Both the position numbers and the translations under genes were made by a program. From DAOMNO01 sp035443885 (GTDB taxonomy: Bacteria; Planctomycetota; Phycisphaerae; Phycisphaerales; SM1A02), in contig DAOMNO010000001.1 in assembly GCA_035443885.1 (NCBI GenBank), positions 1 to 64,000 of the forward strand: 64,000 bases of DNA, given 5' to 3'. Under the pieces are notes generated by a model. It had not been told where the DNA came from. It saw only the letters and a program-made list of their open reading frames with translations, and did no database searches. Of the stretch, positions 17,197 to 26,736 are shown piece by piece. The stretch's first letter is position 1. Every line of letters begins with the position of its first letter.

Positions 17197-18173
17197 TTCG
17201 CGATCATCGTCCATCATGGTTCGGGCGATTCGTCAGCGCATGCCTGAGCGTCATCGCTGCCATTCTCGTACTCTCACTCTTAGCGTGGCTGACGGGGCGA
17301 ACTGTGAGCGATCGCTACGGCTGGAGTCAGTGGCTTCTATGGATACCCACACCCGCTGCTTTGTTTGCTGCAACGCTTGGCCTGATGATCTCATGGCGAC
17401 GATGTTCGCATCCGCCAATCAGGCGAAGGCGCGTCTTGCTCTGGCTGTGCTGCCTTGCCTCGCTCGGCATGCATTTCAGCCTGATTGAGCATCACATGTT
17501 CAGAGTGCCACGCGAGAACGCAGCCGGAGTACGAGTCGTACATTGGAACGCAACACATGTGAAAGGTGAAGAGCCGGACGCCTATCGCAGGGCGATCATG
17601 CAAGCAGAAGGCGATCTCACGATTCTCACCGATGCGGGGTCGATACCGTGGCATCCTGACATCAACGACTGGCTGGGCGAGGGTGCATTCACACACCGAT
17701 CGCACCCGTTCACCATACTCAGCCGCATACCGATCCTGACCATGCGAGTCCTCATCGCAAAGGATGAAATCTACGTATTGCTTCTTCAAATCGACACGAC
17801 CGCATCGCTGGGCAGGCCTCTGCTGATCTACGCAGCGGACATGCCTTCCGATCTCACGATCGCGCGCGCGGAGCTGGCACGAGACGTTCGCCGGATGCTT
17901 GATGAACTTGATGCTCCGCCACCCGATCTTGTTATCGGCGACTTCAATATCACGCGCGACGCAGCCTCACTTGACATCATGTTTCCCGGCTACCGTCATG
18001 CCTATCGAGAAGTAGGCTCAGGCTATGGAGCGACGTTCCATACGCGCTTCCCGCTGTATCACATTGATCACGCTTTACTGGGCGAAAGCGCTTCGGCAGA
18101 GCAGTACGAGTTGATCGCGCCGCACGTGGGCAGGCATCACATGCAGACCGTAACCGTTACGATTCGACAATGA
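17184..18173 (+). CDS. Membrane-anchored endonuclease/exonuclease/phosphatase-fold protein
   Basis: A 329-aa protein starting at a GTG inside the end of the SLC13 gene (13-base overlap). Three N-terminal membrane segments (about 15-105) are followed by an EEP-fold domain (about 115-325). DLVIGDFNITRDA and the later IDHALLG match the fold's Asp-Asn and Asp motifs, and VHWNATH matches the first strand. Two usual active-site pieces look altered: the LQE glutamate position reads LTDAG, and the terminal SDH reads GRHH. It may therefore be a diverged or non-catalytic member. The substrate is unknown. The domain arrangement resembles the YafD/VanJ-like membrane EEP proteins. Confidence 0.7.
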   Translation: MVVLIRDHRPSWFGRFVSACLSVIAAILVLSLLAWLTGRTVSDRYGWSQWLLWIPTPAALFAATLGLMISWRRCSHPPIRRRRVLLWLCCLASLGMHFSLIEHHMFRVPRENAAGVRVVHWNATHVKGEEPDAYRRAIMQAEGDLTILTDAGSIPWHPDINDWLGEGAFTHRSHPFTILSRIPILTMRVLIAKDEIYVLLLQIDTTASLGRPLLIYAADMPSDLTIARAELARDVRRMLDELDAPPPDLVIGDFNITRDAASLDIMFPGYRHAYREVGSGYGATFHTRFPLYHIDHALLGESASAEQYELIAPHVGRHHMQTVTVTIRQ

Positions 18174-18211
18174 CGCATGGAGAACGACCGGCTCTCACGG
18201 ATCGCGAAAGA

Positions 18212-18895
18212 TCAGTTCTTCTCAAGTTCGTCCCAGATGGACTTGTATTTTTCCGGGTCCGCGCTGCCGGTTTGACCATCGGGCAGCAGCACCATGATGC
18301 TGAAGCCGTCATCTCGCCAGCGGACCGCGCCATCGCCTCGCAGCGTGTTGAGGCCGACACGATGATTGAAGTCTGAAGCCGTTCTCAAGCCGTCGGTGGC
18401 GAGGACCATACGGTCGAGGTTGGCGTACGGACGAATACGACCCGTGATCCAATCGCGATGCCCCGCATAGTGGAAGTTTGTATAGATGGTGCTGCTGCCA
18501 TCCGGCCGTTCCCACTGCATGGAGTACCGCTGGAACGGATGCTCCCCGCGATGGCTGGGGCAGTAGAAGCATGACGGCGTGGGGCAGTATTCGTTTTGAT
18601 AGAGCAACCCAAGCCCATCCCACGCGCCATGATGGAATGCGCCCATCAACTCCTGCGGTTCCCACACACCATGGATATTTGTCAGCTTCGAGCTGGCCGG
18701 TAAGCGATCTTTGTGATCGTCGGCGTACATCGAAATCGCAATGCCAATTTGACGAAGGTTGGACGAGCACACAACACGATGAACATTCTCGCGAACCTTC
18801 GTCATGGCGGGCATCATCATGCTTGCCAGAATGCTGGTAACGAGCAGCACGATGAGCAGTTCCATCAAGCTGAATGCTCGACGTGCCGGATGCAT
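18212..18895 (-). CDS. Pseudopilin-like protein with prepilin N-terminus and H-X9-DG motif
   Basis: A 227-aa protein. From the ATG at 18895 the N-terminus reads MHPARRAFSLMELLIVLLVT, a class III prepilin signal (RRAFSLME) followed by a hydrophobic helix, so it should be processed by PilD-type peptidase at RA/FSLME and exported. Residues following the helix (SSNLRQIGIAISMYADDH) are typical of planctomycete and verrucomicrobial pseudopilin-like proteins. Near the C-terminus H-RVGLNTLRG-DG fits exactly the H-X9-DG processing-associated motif. Conserved Cys residues lie in CPTPSCFYCPSH. These proteins are expanded in PVC bacteria and their function is not established. Convergent with the EEP gene, 38 bases away. 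Confidence 0.85.
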   Translation of the reverse strand: MHPARRAFSLMELLIVLLVTSILASMMMPAMTKVRENVHRVVCSSNLRQIGIAISMYADDHKDRLPASSKLTNIHGVWEPQELMGAFHHGAWDGLGLLYQNEYCPTPSCFYCPSHRGEHPFQRYSMQWERPDGSSTIYTNFHYAGHRDWITGRIRPYANLDRMVLATDGLRTASDFNHRVGLNTLRGDGAVRWRDDGFSIMVLLPDGQTGSADPEKYKSIWDELEKN

Positions 18896-19399
18896 TCCCG
18901 GTTTGAAGGATGAACCGCTCCCCCATGCACTGCGGGATGATGATCCACACAGGCAGATCAACTTTCGGGTTGGCGCATTCCTCTTCACAAGGCGCGTCCC
19001 AAGTTGTCCCACCCCTGACCCATTCCTCGCCCTATCCCCACCGTCCGCTGCCCGCATATGTCAACATCAGAGTCAACTCATCTTGGAGTGATTCCAGAGT
19101 GGACGCGTTGCATTGAACGAGATCGGCCACGAACCCGACCCAAGAACAGTTTACACCAAACGGTTGCAGATCAAGGGGAAATTTTTCGTCATTTTGAGCG
19201 CGATCGAAGTATGCTTAGACGTTGTTCTGAAGGATCCTCCTGCCCGATTGACTGGGCGGCCATCCGGCTCCACTGTCGGCGGGTCGATTTTCCCTGTATT
19301 CTGGGGCCGTAAATCATGCTGCGCCCGCATGATCCGGCGACCTTCCTGCAACCGCCCCTACTTCTGATACGGATAAGCGATGTCGAAAGTGAGAGGACA
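18896..19399 (+). other. Intergenic region between divergent pseudopilin and sigma-factor genes
   Basis: A 504-base stretch with no convincing coding sequence; the short open frames lack ribosome sites and recognisable protein. It should hold promoters for both flanking genes. I see no strong sigma-70 match; TATTCT within CCCTGTATTCTGGGG (about 19295-19310) is a possible -10 on the plus strand but has no good -35. The ribosome-binding site GAGAGGA lies just before the sigma-factor ATG. Confidence 0.5.
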
Positions 19400-19957
19400 A
19401 TGAGCCAGCAGCAAGACTGGATGCTGATGCATCGAGTGGCGGCTGGCGACGAGGAAGCCGTTGCGGAGTTGTACGACCGCTTTGGAACCCTCGTTTTCAA
19501 GGTTGCCCGTCAGTTTCTGCCGACAAGGGCCGAAGCTGAGGATGCCGTGCAGGAGGTCTTTGTCAGGCTTTGGAAGACTGCGGATCGGTACGATCCCCGC
19601 CGAGCCAAGCTGGTGACCTGGGTGATGTTGATCGCACGCAGGCATCTGATTGATCGAATCCGGCGGAATTCTGTGAGGCCGGATACAACCAGCTTCGATG
19701 CGGATTACACCGGTTCCGGCTCCGAAAACGACCCGGACCGGAAGCCGATCGAAAGTGAGCGAAATGCGGTCCTTCTGAAAAGGATCGCTGAATTGCCTGA
19801 CCTGCAGCGGCAGGTCATCGAACGAGCCTACCTGCAAGGCTTTACGTTGCGGGAGGTCAGTGAGCAGTTGGATGCCCCGCTGGGCACCGTAAAGTCGGCA
19901 CTCAGCCGAGGCCTCATGCGGCTTCGGGAGCGTGCAAAGTCGGATTGGGCAGGTTAG
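19400..19957 (+). CDS. ECF-type RNA polymerase sigma factor
   Basis: A 185-aa sigma-70 family protein. The ATG at 19400 is preceded by GAGAGGAC. Region 2 (about 20-90) shows YDRFGTLVFKVARQFL, then AEDAVQEVFVRLWKTADRYDP and a WVMLIARRHLIDRIRR helix. Region 4 (about 130-180) shows LPDLQRQVIERAYLQGFTLREVSEQLDAPLGTVKSALSRGLMRLRE with the helix-turn-helix. Region 3 is absent, as in extracytoplasmic-function sigma factors. It resembles the SigK-like (ECF19-type) group, whose members are commonly paired with an RskA-type membrane anti-sigma factor; the next gene fits that role. Confidence 0.9.
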   Translation: MSQQQDWMLMHRVAAGDEEAVAELYDRFGTLVFKVARQFLPTRAEAEDAVQEVFVRLWKTADRYDPRRAKLVTWVMLIARRHLIDRIRRNSVRPDTTSFDADYTGSGSENDPDRKPIESERNAVLLKRIAELPDLQRQVIERAYLQGFTLREVSEQLDAPLGTVKSALSRGLMRLRERAKSDWAG

Positions 19958-20093
19958 CCCACCCGCATGGAACGACCGGGGAGAAGAAAGAGATTCGCGT
20001 GTGCGGTGAAATCAAACACCGGCACGCCGGAGAGAAGAGAGAAACCCGCCCGCTCCCGTCCCGGAGCGGGCACTGAACGGCTGGAGCAAGGCC

Positions 20094-20912
20094 ATGACGG
20101 CACCGAACCCGATGACTCGCAAGGAAATGTTGGAACTGGCAGCACTGGATGTGCTGGGGCTGCTTGATGAATACGAAGCAGCACTGTACACTCGCTCGTT
20201 CCATCAGGCTCCAGCGTCTGTTCAGGATGAAATCGTCCAGCTTCAGGCCGAGATCGCAGAAGACCCCGCGCTGCTTTCCGATGAGAACCCGGACGCGACA
20301 CTACGCGATCGCGTGCTGGATTACGTCAGCCGCGCGATGGAGCAGGAACTGGCTCCTATCGCCACCATCGGCCACAGGCGGCAGGAGCCTGTCGAGCAGC
20401 GAGATGTGATCGCCCGTATCGGGTTCGCCGGCTCAGGCCTCGGTTGGCGCGTCGCGACCTTCGCGCTCTGCGGCGTGGTGCTGGTGTTCATTTACTTCCT
20501 CTCTGTGAGTATTCAGCAGCAGCACGAGCTGACCAAGCTGGCCTTGGACAACAATACAAGCACTCAGATTGAGCAAATCCTCGGCCGCACATTCAAGGAT
20601 TACTTCTTCGACGACACCACCCACCGCTTCAACCTCAAACCGAGCGCCAGCAGCGACTCCGCCCGCGCCGTGCTCCTCGTTGCCGAGGACTTCGGCCGAG
20701 CCATGCTGATTACCGAAGAACTGCCTGAAGGCACTGGTCCGATGGAACTGACCGTTCGCGATGCAAACGGCACGGTACACGTTGTGGCCCGCTTTGAAGG
20801 CCGCAGGCGTCTGGCTTCGATCGAAGTCAATGTGGCGCAGTTTGCATCGCTGGGCACGGAAGCGGTGTGGGAAGTCCGCGGCGCCAACGATTTCCTGCTC
20901 CGCAGCGTGTGA
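20094..20912 (+). CDS. Probable membrane-bound anti-sigma factor (RskA-like)
   Basis: A 272-aa protein. The cytosolic N-terminal 110 residues begin with MLELAALDVLGLLDEYEAALY, which matches the anti-sigma-K pattern (ALDaLdp-E-ae-e-HL). One membrane segment (about 122-143, VATFALCGVVLVFIYFLSV) follows, then a periplasmic domain of about 125 residues that resembles the RskA C-terminal sandwich (VLLVAEDFGRAMLITEELPE, RFEGRRRLASIEVNVAQF). It lies 136 bases downstream of the sigma factor on the same strand, the classic arrangement, so it probably holds that factor at the membrane until a signal leads to its proteolysis (inference). Confidence 0.72.
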   Translation: MTAPNPMTRKEMLELAALDVLGLLDEYEAALYTRSFHQAPASVQDEIVQLQAEIAEDPALLSDENPDATLRDRVLDYVSRAMEQELAPIATIGHRRQEPVEQRDVIARIGFAGSGLGWRVATFALCGVVLVFIYFLSVSIQQQHELTKLALDNNTSTQIEQILGRTFKDYFFDDTTHRFNLKPSASSDSARAVLLVAEDFGRAMLITEELPEGTGPMELTVRDANGTVHVVARFEGRRRLASIEVNVAQFASLGTEAVWEVRGANDFLLRSV

Positions 20913-20935
20913 TTCGTTTCGATTCAGCGATCTCG

Positions 20936-22897
20936 CTAACTCGACACTTCAAACGCATCCACCAGACGTAGCCATTCTGCTTCTGCTGTCTTCAGCTTCG
21001 CCTGAAGTGCCGCCCGCTCATTTCCCAGTGCTTTGCATTTGGCCCCGTCCGTAAAAACCGCCGGGTCCGCCATCTGCGCATCAATCGCAGCGATACGCGA
21101 CTCCAGCGAAACAACTGCTGCTTCCGCCTCCTCAACCTGACGCTTGGAGACCTTGACAACAGTACCTGCGGTTTTGGGCGCAGCGATCTGCTTCTGGCTC
21201 TTGGGTTGTGCATTCGCGCTCGCCGCCTGACCAGTGGATGCTGCACGATGCTGTGCATCATGCCACTCGCGGAAGGTGCCTTGAAAGACTCGCACGCCCC
21301 CCTCACCGTCGAAGATGATGAGCTTCTCGCATGTCGCCTGAAGCAAGGCGCGATCGTGGCTAATGAGAAGCATTGTTCCGTCAAATCCATCTTCCGCAGC
21401 GAGCGCCGCTTCAAGTCGCTCCGCCGATGGGATATCGAGATGGTTCGTCGGCTCGTCGAGTATGAGCAGATTTTTGGCGGATGCCACGAGGCCAGCAAGT
21501 ACCGCTCGACTGCGCTCACCGCCGGAAAGATCGCCAAGTGCTTTGTCCTGCTCCATGCCTGAGAAGAGGAACGCGCCGGCGAGATCGCGTGCCTGCTGCT
21601 CAGACGCTTTGGCTTGTCCGTCCAGTCCAACGATCACGGACTGCAGATACTGCCAGACCGTCAGCGACATATCGAGATGATCCTGCGTCTGGCGGTAGTA
21701 GCCGATTTCCAATCGCGAGCCGAGACGCACACGGCCCGCATCAGGCGCGATGTCGCCCAGCAGGCATTTAATCAACGTCGTCTTGCCTGCACCATTCGGC
21801 CCGATGATGCCGATGCGATCGCCACGCACAATATCAGTGGAAAAATCGTCGAAGAGCACCAGTTCTCCCCCGCCGCTCCTGGGGTACGCCTTGCGAATGC
21901 CTTCCGCAACGGCGACCTGATCGCCGCTTCGCGGAGCTTTCGGCAGCTTGAGCCGCATCACCTCAAGTTCGATGGGGCGTTCGACAGTGTCGTTCGCCTT
22001 GAATCGTTCCAGTCGCGTTTCACGGCCTTTGGCTTGTCTTGCGCGCTGGCCTGCCTTGTAGCGGCGAATGAAGCTCTCTTCCTGTCTGATTCGATCCTGC
22101 TGTTTGTCATACACCCTCGCTTCGGTGAGTTGCCGCTCGCGCCGAAGAGCAACATACTTCTCATAGTTGCCGGGGTATTCGCGAATAACGCCGCGCTCGA
22201 CTTCCACAATCCTGTTAACGACCCGATCCAGCAGCCAGCGGTCGTGGCTCACGAGAATGACTGCGCCGGGATACTCGTCCGCCAGAAATGCTTCGAGCCA
22301 CTCACGACCTGCGATATCGAGGTGGTTCGTCGGCTCATCGAGCAGCAGAACATCAGGCGCTTCGAGAAGAAGTCTCGCCAGACCAAGACGCCCTTTCTGC
22401 CCGCCTGAAAGATTCTTCACTTTGAGGCTGAACTGCGAATCCGTGAAGCCGAGACCATGCAATGTTGCTTCGATTTTGTGGTCGATGGCGTAGCCGCCCG
22501 CCGCTTCAATCTGAGCGTCGATCTGCGCCTGTTGTTTGAGCAGCCGATCCAGCTCCTCGCCTTCCGCAGTCGCCATGCGGTCATAGAGTTCATGCGCTTT
22601 GACGTGCAATGCGTGTAGCTCGGCAAAGGCGCCTTCGGCTGCGTCGCGCAAGGTCTCTTCCATATCAAAGACTGGATGCTGGCTGAGATAGCCAATGCGT
22701 GCGCCCCGCTGCAAAGCCACCGTCCCGCTGTCCGGCTTGAGCTGGCCGGTCATCGCTTTCATCAGCGTTGTCTTGCCGCTGCCATTGCGCCCGACCAGAC
22801 CGATCTTCTCGCCCGGCTCAACGGTGATAGTCGCCCCCTGCAGCACGACCTGCGTGCCGTAGGCATGATGAACATTGTTGACGGTGAGAATGGGCAT
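20936..22897 (-). CDS. ABC-F family ATPase (Uup-like)
   Basis: A 653-aa soluble protein from the ATG at 22897 (MPILTVNNVHHAYG). It has two nucleotide-binding domains: Walker A GRNGSGKTT (about 36-44) and GPNGAGKTT (about 365), signatures LSGGQKGRL and LSGGERSRA, and two LLLDEPTNHLD/LILDEPTNHLD Walker B motifs. A helical linker (about 240-320, ERQLTEARVYDKQQDRIRQ) joins them. After about residue 545 an Ala/Lys-rich tail ends in a coiled coil (KRQVEEAEAAVVSLESRIAA), as in Uup. ABC-F proteins act on ribosomes or on DNA-intermediate handling rather than as transporters. Confidence 0.9.
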   Translation of the reverse strand: MPILTVNNVHHAYGTQVVLQGATITVEPGEKIGLVGRNGSGKTTLMKAMTGQLKPDSGTVALQRGARIGYLSQHPVFDMEETLRDAAEGAFAELHALHVKAHELYDRMATAEGEELDRLLKQQAQIDAQIEAAGGYAIDHKIEATLHGLGFTDSQFSLKVKNLSGGQKGRLGLARLLLEAPDVLLLDEPTNHLDIAGREWLEAFLADEYPGAVILVSHDRWLLDRVVNRIVEVERGVIREYPGNYEKYVALRRERQLTEARVYDKQQDRIRQEESFIRRYKAGQRARQAKGRETRLERFKANDTVERPIELEVMRLKLPKAPRSGDQVAVAEGIRKAYPRSGGGELVLFDDFSTDIVRGDRIGIIGPNGAGKTTLIKCLLGDIAPDAGRVRLGSRLEIGYYRQTQDHLDMSLTVWQYLQSVIVGLDGQAKASEQQARDLAGAFLFSGMEQDKALGDLSGGERSRAVLAGLVASAKNLLILDEPTNHLDIPSAERLEAALAAEDGFDGTMLLISHDRALLQATCEKLIIFDGEGGVRVFQGTFREWHDAQHRAASTGQAASANAQPKSQKQIAAPKTAGTVVKVSKRQVEEAEAAVVSLESRIAAIDAQMADPAVFTDGAKCKALGNERAALQAKLKTAEAEWLRLVDAFEVSS

Positions 22898-22972
22898 CGG
22901 TTGAGGCGTGAAGTGTAGGCGGCCACCAGCCTCAAGTGTGCGCAATGAGCGTCAGGCTGCACAGTTTCCGTC

Positions 22973-23770
22973 TCAACGATCTGGCACAACCCAGATGCCG
23001 TTGCGATAGATCGTGCGTGCTCCATCCACTCGCAGTTCCGTATCGAGTCGTTCGAGATTGAGTTCTATGAGCGTCTCACCTCGATTGAGTGCAAGGTCCG
23101 CCGACCATGGTCGATCACTGCCCGCCAGCAGCCCCACCTCAATGCGCATCATCGCGAGGTCCGCTCCGCTGACGGTAATCGGGCGACCTGAGCCTCGCAT
23201 CGCTCTCGCGTCTTCCAGAATGCGGTTCGCGCCACCCATGACCCCCGCAGTCCGCTCCAGCAAACGCATCGCGCCGGGCGTACGGAGTGAGGCCAAGGCG
23301 CGACTGCCGAGGCCCCGCCTGAAGTAACTCAAGGCCTCACCCATCGCGAGAGCCGCCGTCTGGGTCGTCTCTTCTTCTCGATGTGTTGGGCGTGCATGGC
23401 CACTGCTGCTCAGTTCGCGTTCCTGGCGCGATTCGCCCAGCACCTGCGCAAGCGAGAGCAGACGCCGCTTCTCATACGCATCAGTCGCCAGTTCCGCCAG
23501 CGCCAGCGAAGCACTGCGGCCAAAGCGCGAAGGCTCGATCACCGCTGCAAGCGCATACAGCCGCTTTGCAATGTCAAGATTGGCTGGCGAACCACCCGCA
23601 GCAAAATCATCCGCAAGTTCCTCCGCCAGCTCAAAATATTCGAGCGGCCGAGATGGGTGAAGCGATTCCAATCGCTTTGTCAACTGCTCATTCGCGCTGG
23701 CAACGGACTGCCCATACACCGGCCATGTGAATACAGCAATACTCAGCATCAGAACAAAACTGTATCTCAT
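22973..23770 (-). CDS. Exported protein, last gene of the VWA-ExbBD operon
   Basis: A 265-aa protein with a clear signal peptide (MRYSFVLMLSIAVFTWPVYG, cleavage before QSVAS). The mature part is mainly helical, with TPR-like stretches (PANLDIAKRLYALAAVIEPS, SASLALAELATDAYEKRRLL) in the first half, and a C-terminal strand-rich end (ELNLERLDTELRVDGARTIYRNGIWVV) that might bind a partner. No family recognised. Its ATG overlaps the stop of the 989-aa gene by 4 bases, so it should be translated together with it. Likely periplasmic component of the complex encoded by the operon. Confidence 0.7.
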   Translation of the reverse strand: MRYSFVLMLSIAVFTWPVYGQSVASANEQLTKRLESLHPSRPLEYFELAEELADDFAAGGSPANLDIAKRLYALAAVIEPSRFGRSASLALAELATDAYEKRRLLSLAQVLGESRQERELSSSGHARPTHREEETTQTAALAMGEALSYFRRGLGSRALASLRTPGAMRLLERTAGVMGGANRILEDARAMRGSGRPITVSGADLAMMRIEVGLLAGSDRPWSADLALNRGETLIELNLERLDTELRVDGARTIYRNGIWVVPDR

Positions 23771-26736
23771 GGGATCAGCTCCTCCTCGTCATGCGCCAGC
23801 GGCTCTGCACCGAGTCTTAATCGCCAAAGCGAGGCGATCGCCCGCTCCGTCGATGCGGCTTGATCAAGCACATGCCGCGCCCCTGCACGCTGCTCGCTGG
23901 CGTGAGCCGCCAACCCGCCAAGCTCATCCAGCAGCGGCGGCTGCTCAGCGGCGAGAACATACATGAGCAGTTCAAGCACGGCGATCTGCGACGCCACGAA
24001 CTCCTGAAGCGGGCCGCTGGCAAGGTACAGCCGCGTTGCAAGTCGCCGATCAAGCCCCGGCACATCTTCAGGAAACGCCGTAACTGCCAGCGTCGTCACC
24101 GCAATCTCTCGCCACGCTTCGGCGAGTTGGCGTGCCGCATCAGTCGGGCTACCCGCCGCGGATTGTGCACGGCGCGCCGTTTCAGGCCTTATCGCCGCCG
24201 CCTGTGAAAGCATTGATTCCGCAAGAGCGGACGCAGCAATGTCAATGTCTGCCGTCTCCGGCGATCGCAATCGCAGCGTGTGCTCCAGCAATGACCGGCG
24301 CGCTTCGACCATCCAGTCCGAAGCGCGCACAGGGGGGAGAAATGAGCCTGTATATCGCTGAAGAAAGTCCCCGACCTGCGCATTGCGGGGGGCTTCTACA
24401 AGCTGATCAAGCAACTCGACCGCGACATTCGGCCCAAACATGAACTGCTCGACGGCGATGGACTGTGCGAGGGACCGCGCATCCGTCGGACCGCGATACG
24501 CCTCTCGCACGAACACTGCTGCATTACGCGGCTCCAGGTCGCCACCTGCATTACGAAGCTGCTGCAACAACCGAATCCGATCCTCGCTGCGCTGCCGCGA
24601 TTCTTCATACGCAGCCGCCCACACGCCATCAGGTCCGATCGGCACAGGCGCGCGCGCCCCTGCCGGGCCACCCATGATGTGGCCATGGTTGACACCGGGC
24701 GGGCGAATGCCCTGCGGATTCGTATTGCTTGGCGTTCCGGGCGCAGGACCGCGCGGTGGCGTACTGGGTTCTGATGAAATCGCACGCAACGCCAATTCCG
24801 CATACATCGGCTGCTGCGCGGCAAGCAATGCGGCAGCTTCATTCAATCGCGCCCAGTTCAGAAGACGCTGCATGCGCGTTTCATCGGTACCCATTGACCG
24901 GGACGATTGTTCAGCCAGTAGCGCGTCGTGGGTTTCGAGCCACAGGCGATGAACCATCTCATCAATCTCAAATGCGCGACGAGATGCGACCCATCGCGAC
25001 TCCTCAATCGCAGGCCACAACCGCCGAATGTCATAGCTGAACCGCCGTCTCAGCGCATCAGGCGCATCATGCGGGATGACGAGATCGCGGCCGTACCATT
25101 CGACGCGAGGATCCTGCGCTAGAATGCTCGTGAGCACCCAGAGCGATGCGGACGACACTTCCGCATCATCAAAGAGATCAAGGAAGCGATCTCGAGCGGC
25201 TGCGCTGGACGTGAAATCAACAGTGCGAAGCAAGCGGCCAACGACGTTGAGCCTTGCTTCCTGCCTGCCGATATCACCACGGCTACGCATGGCCAGCGTC
25301 ATGGCGTGCATGATGGCGCGATCGTGCCGCGCGCCGACACCCAGCTTCCGCTGCGCGATGAACCACAACTCCCACATCTGGTAGCTCGTCTCATCATCAC
25401 GGAGCATGCTGAGCATCGCTGGCACGCTTCTCCGAAGCCAGACATCCGCTGCCGCATCGAAGTGTCGCATTCCACCGGCGCGGTCTTCGCCAAGTGTGGC
25501 TTCGAGCAGGCGGCGAGCATCATCGCTGAGTGCGGCAGGCATCACTGGATTGCGGCTGATGCGCGCCAGTGAACCTGCACGCCACGCTCCGCGCCACAAG
25601 TCGAGCGGTTCACCCAGAATCTCACCGGATGGCGCGAACGCACGCATCAGACGATTACTGACGCTTGGCCGATCCGCGCTGGCCAGCAGGATGCTCGCCA
25701 TCGCCTGGTCAATCTGGCGCGTCGCTTCACGATCAAGCAAAGGCCATGCGCCTGCGATCGCATTGACGGCATACTCCCACTTGCGATACGTCATCTCCGC
25801 AGGATCAGTCGAAACAACCAGACGCCGCCCGACCTCATCCAACTCTTCCAGCAGCGACTGGATGTCATCCGCTGTCTGCCGCGCCGAAAGTGGCACAACC
25901 ATGTCGGCAAACGTCGGCAATGCCGCAAACTCTGCTGGCCTCGCTACGGAAGTCAGCTCTTCGCGCGGTGCGGCCGCATCACGCGATGAATCAGGCGGTA
26001 AGTTCGCCCCAGCAATGATTGTTTCGCTCGCTACCGGCTTTGAACGTTCAGGATAAAGTTTGACGACGAGCACAATCGCGATGATGGATGCAATCAAACC
26101 GAAAATGATGGTGAGTTTGAGCGTGCCTGCACCAGTGTCGTCCTTGATCGTAGGTGCGAGCCGATCCACGATGCGTTCGCTCAACTCTGCAATCGGCGAA
26201 GGCGGCGGCGCAGCAGGCACATACTTCGACATCCCCGCGGTGATCTGTGACACCTGCACCGCACCAATGCCCGCGCCGCTTCGCTCTGGCGCAGCAGTAT
26301 GCGCATACTCACTCAAGCCTCGTATCACCTTGATCAACCCTTGCACCGTAACGCCCTGTGAGGACGCGAGCGCGATCAGGCGGGAGCGGGCTGCTGCGTT
26401 CCAGCCCCCGCTGACGATCATAGTGGCCAGCACATGCCTGTCGAAGTCCGTCAGGCGGTGCGCAGCATGAACTGGTTGTGCTGCAGGCGCAGGTCTTTCA
26501 CGTAGGCGCATCATGTATCGTTTGAGTGAGTCCGCTGCATTACGAAGCCGTTCGCGCAGCACATCAGCATCAGGGGAACGTCCTTCCGGGTGCGCATAAA
26601 GCTGGCCCAGGCGATGCAGGAGAGCCTGCTCAATGCGTGCAGATGAAAGTATCTCGCCGCGCGGCAGTCCGAGCAGATCGTACACGTCTGCATCATCATC
26701 AATGCCCAGGTATCGCATTGCGATGCCGCCGATCAT
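23767..26736 (-). CDS. 989-aa single-pass membrane protein with J-domain-like N-terminus and large periplasmic part
   Basis: The first 80 residues (DVYDLLGLPRGEILSSARIE, then LYAHPEGRSPDADVLRERL and a NAADSLKRY helix) resemble the degenerate J-domain-like segment often found at the start of large planctomycete proteins; a true HPD tripeptide is not present. One membrane helix lies at about 206-226 (LTIIFGLIASIIAIVLVV), which places about 200 residues in the cytosol and about 760 in the periplasm. The periplasmic part is almost all helical with repeated Ala/Leu/Arg motifs, plus a Pro/Gly-rich linker near 660-700. No family recognised. Overlaps both neighbours by 4 bases. A later ATG (26718) is an alternative start. 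Confidence 0.7.
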   Translation of the reverse strand: MIGGIAMRYLGIDDDADVYDLLGLPRGEILSSARIEQALLHRLGQLYAHPEGRSPDADVLRERLRNAADSLKRYMMRLRERPAPAAQPVHAAHRLTDFDRHVLATMIVSGGWNAAARSRLIALASSQGVTVQGLIKVIRGLSEYAHTAAPERSGAGIGAVQVSQITAGMSKYVPAAPPPSPIAELSERIVDRLAPTIKDDTGAGTLKLTIIFGLIASIIAIVLVVKLYPERSKPVASETIIAGANLPPDSSRDAAAPREELTSVARPAEFAALPTFADMVVPLSARQTADDIQSLLEELDEVGRRLVVSTDPAEMTYRKWEYAVNAIAGAWPLLDREATRQIDQAMASILLASADRPSVSNRLMRAFAPSGEILGEPLDLWRGAWRAGSLARISRNPVMPAALSDDARRLLEATLGEDRAGGMRHFDAAADVWLRRSVPAMLSMLRDDETSYQMWELWFIAQRKLGVGARHDRAIMHAMTLAMRSRGDIGRQEARLNVVGRLLRTVDFTSSAAARDRFLDLFDDAEVSSASLWVLTSILAQDPRVEWYGRDLVIPHDAPDALRRRFSYDIRRLWPAIEESRWVASRRAFEIDEMVHRLWLETHDALLAEQSSRSMGTDETRMQRLLNWARLNEAAALLAAQQPMYAELALRAISSEPSTPPRGPAPGTPSNTNPQGIRPPGVNHGHIMGGPAGARAPVPIGPDGVWAAAYEESRQRSEDRIRLLQQLRNAGGDLEPRNAAVFVREAYRGPTDARSLAQSIAVEQFMFGPNVAVELLDQLVEAPRNAQVGDFLQRYTGSFLPPVRASDWMVEARRSLLEHTLRLRSPETADIDIAASALAESMLSQAAAIRPETARRAQSAAGSPTDAARQLAEAWREIAVTTLAVTAFPEDVPGLDRRLATRLYLASGPLQEFVASQIAVLELLMYVLAAEQPPLLDELGGLAAHASEQRAGARHVLDQAASTERAIASLWRLRLGAEPLAHDEEELIP

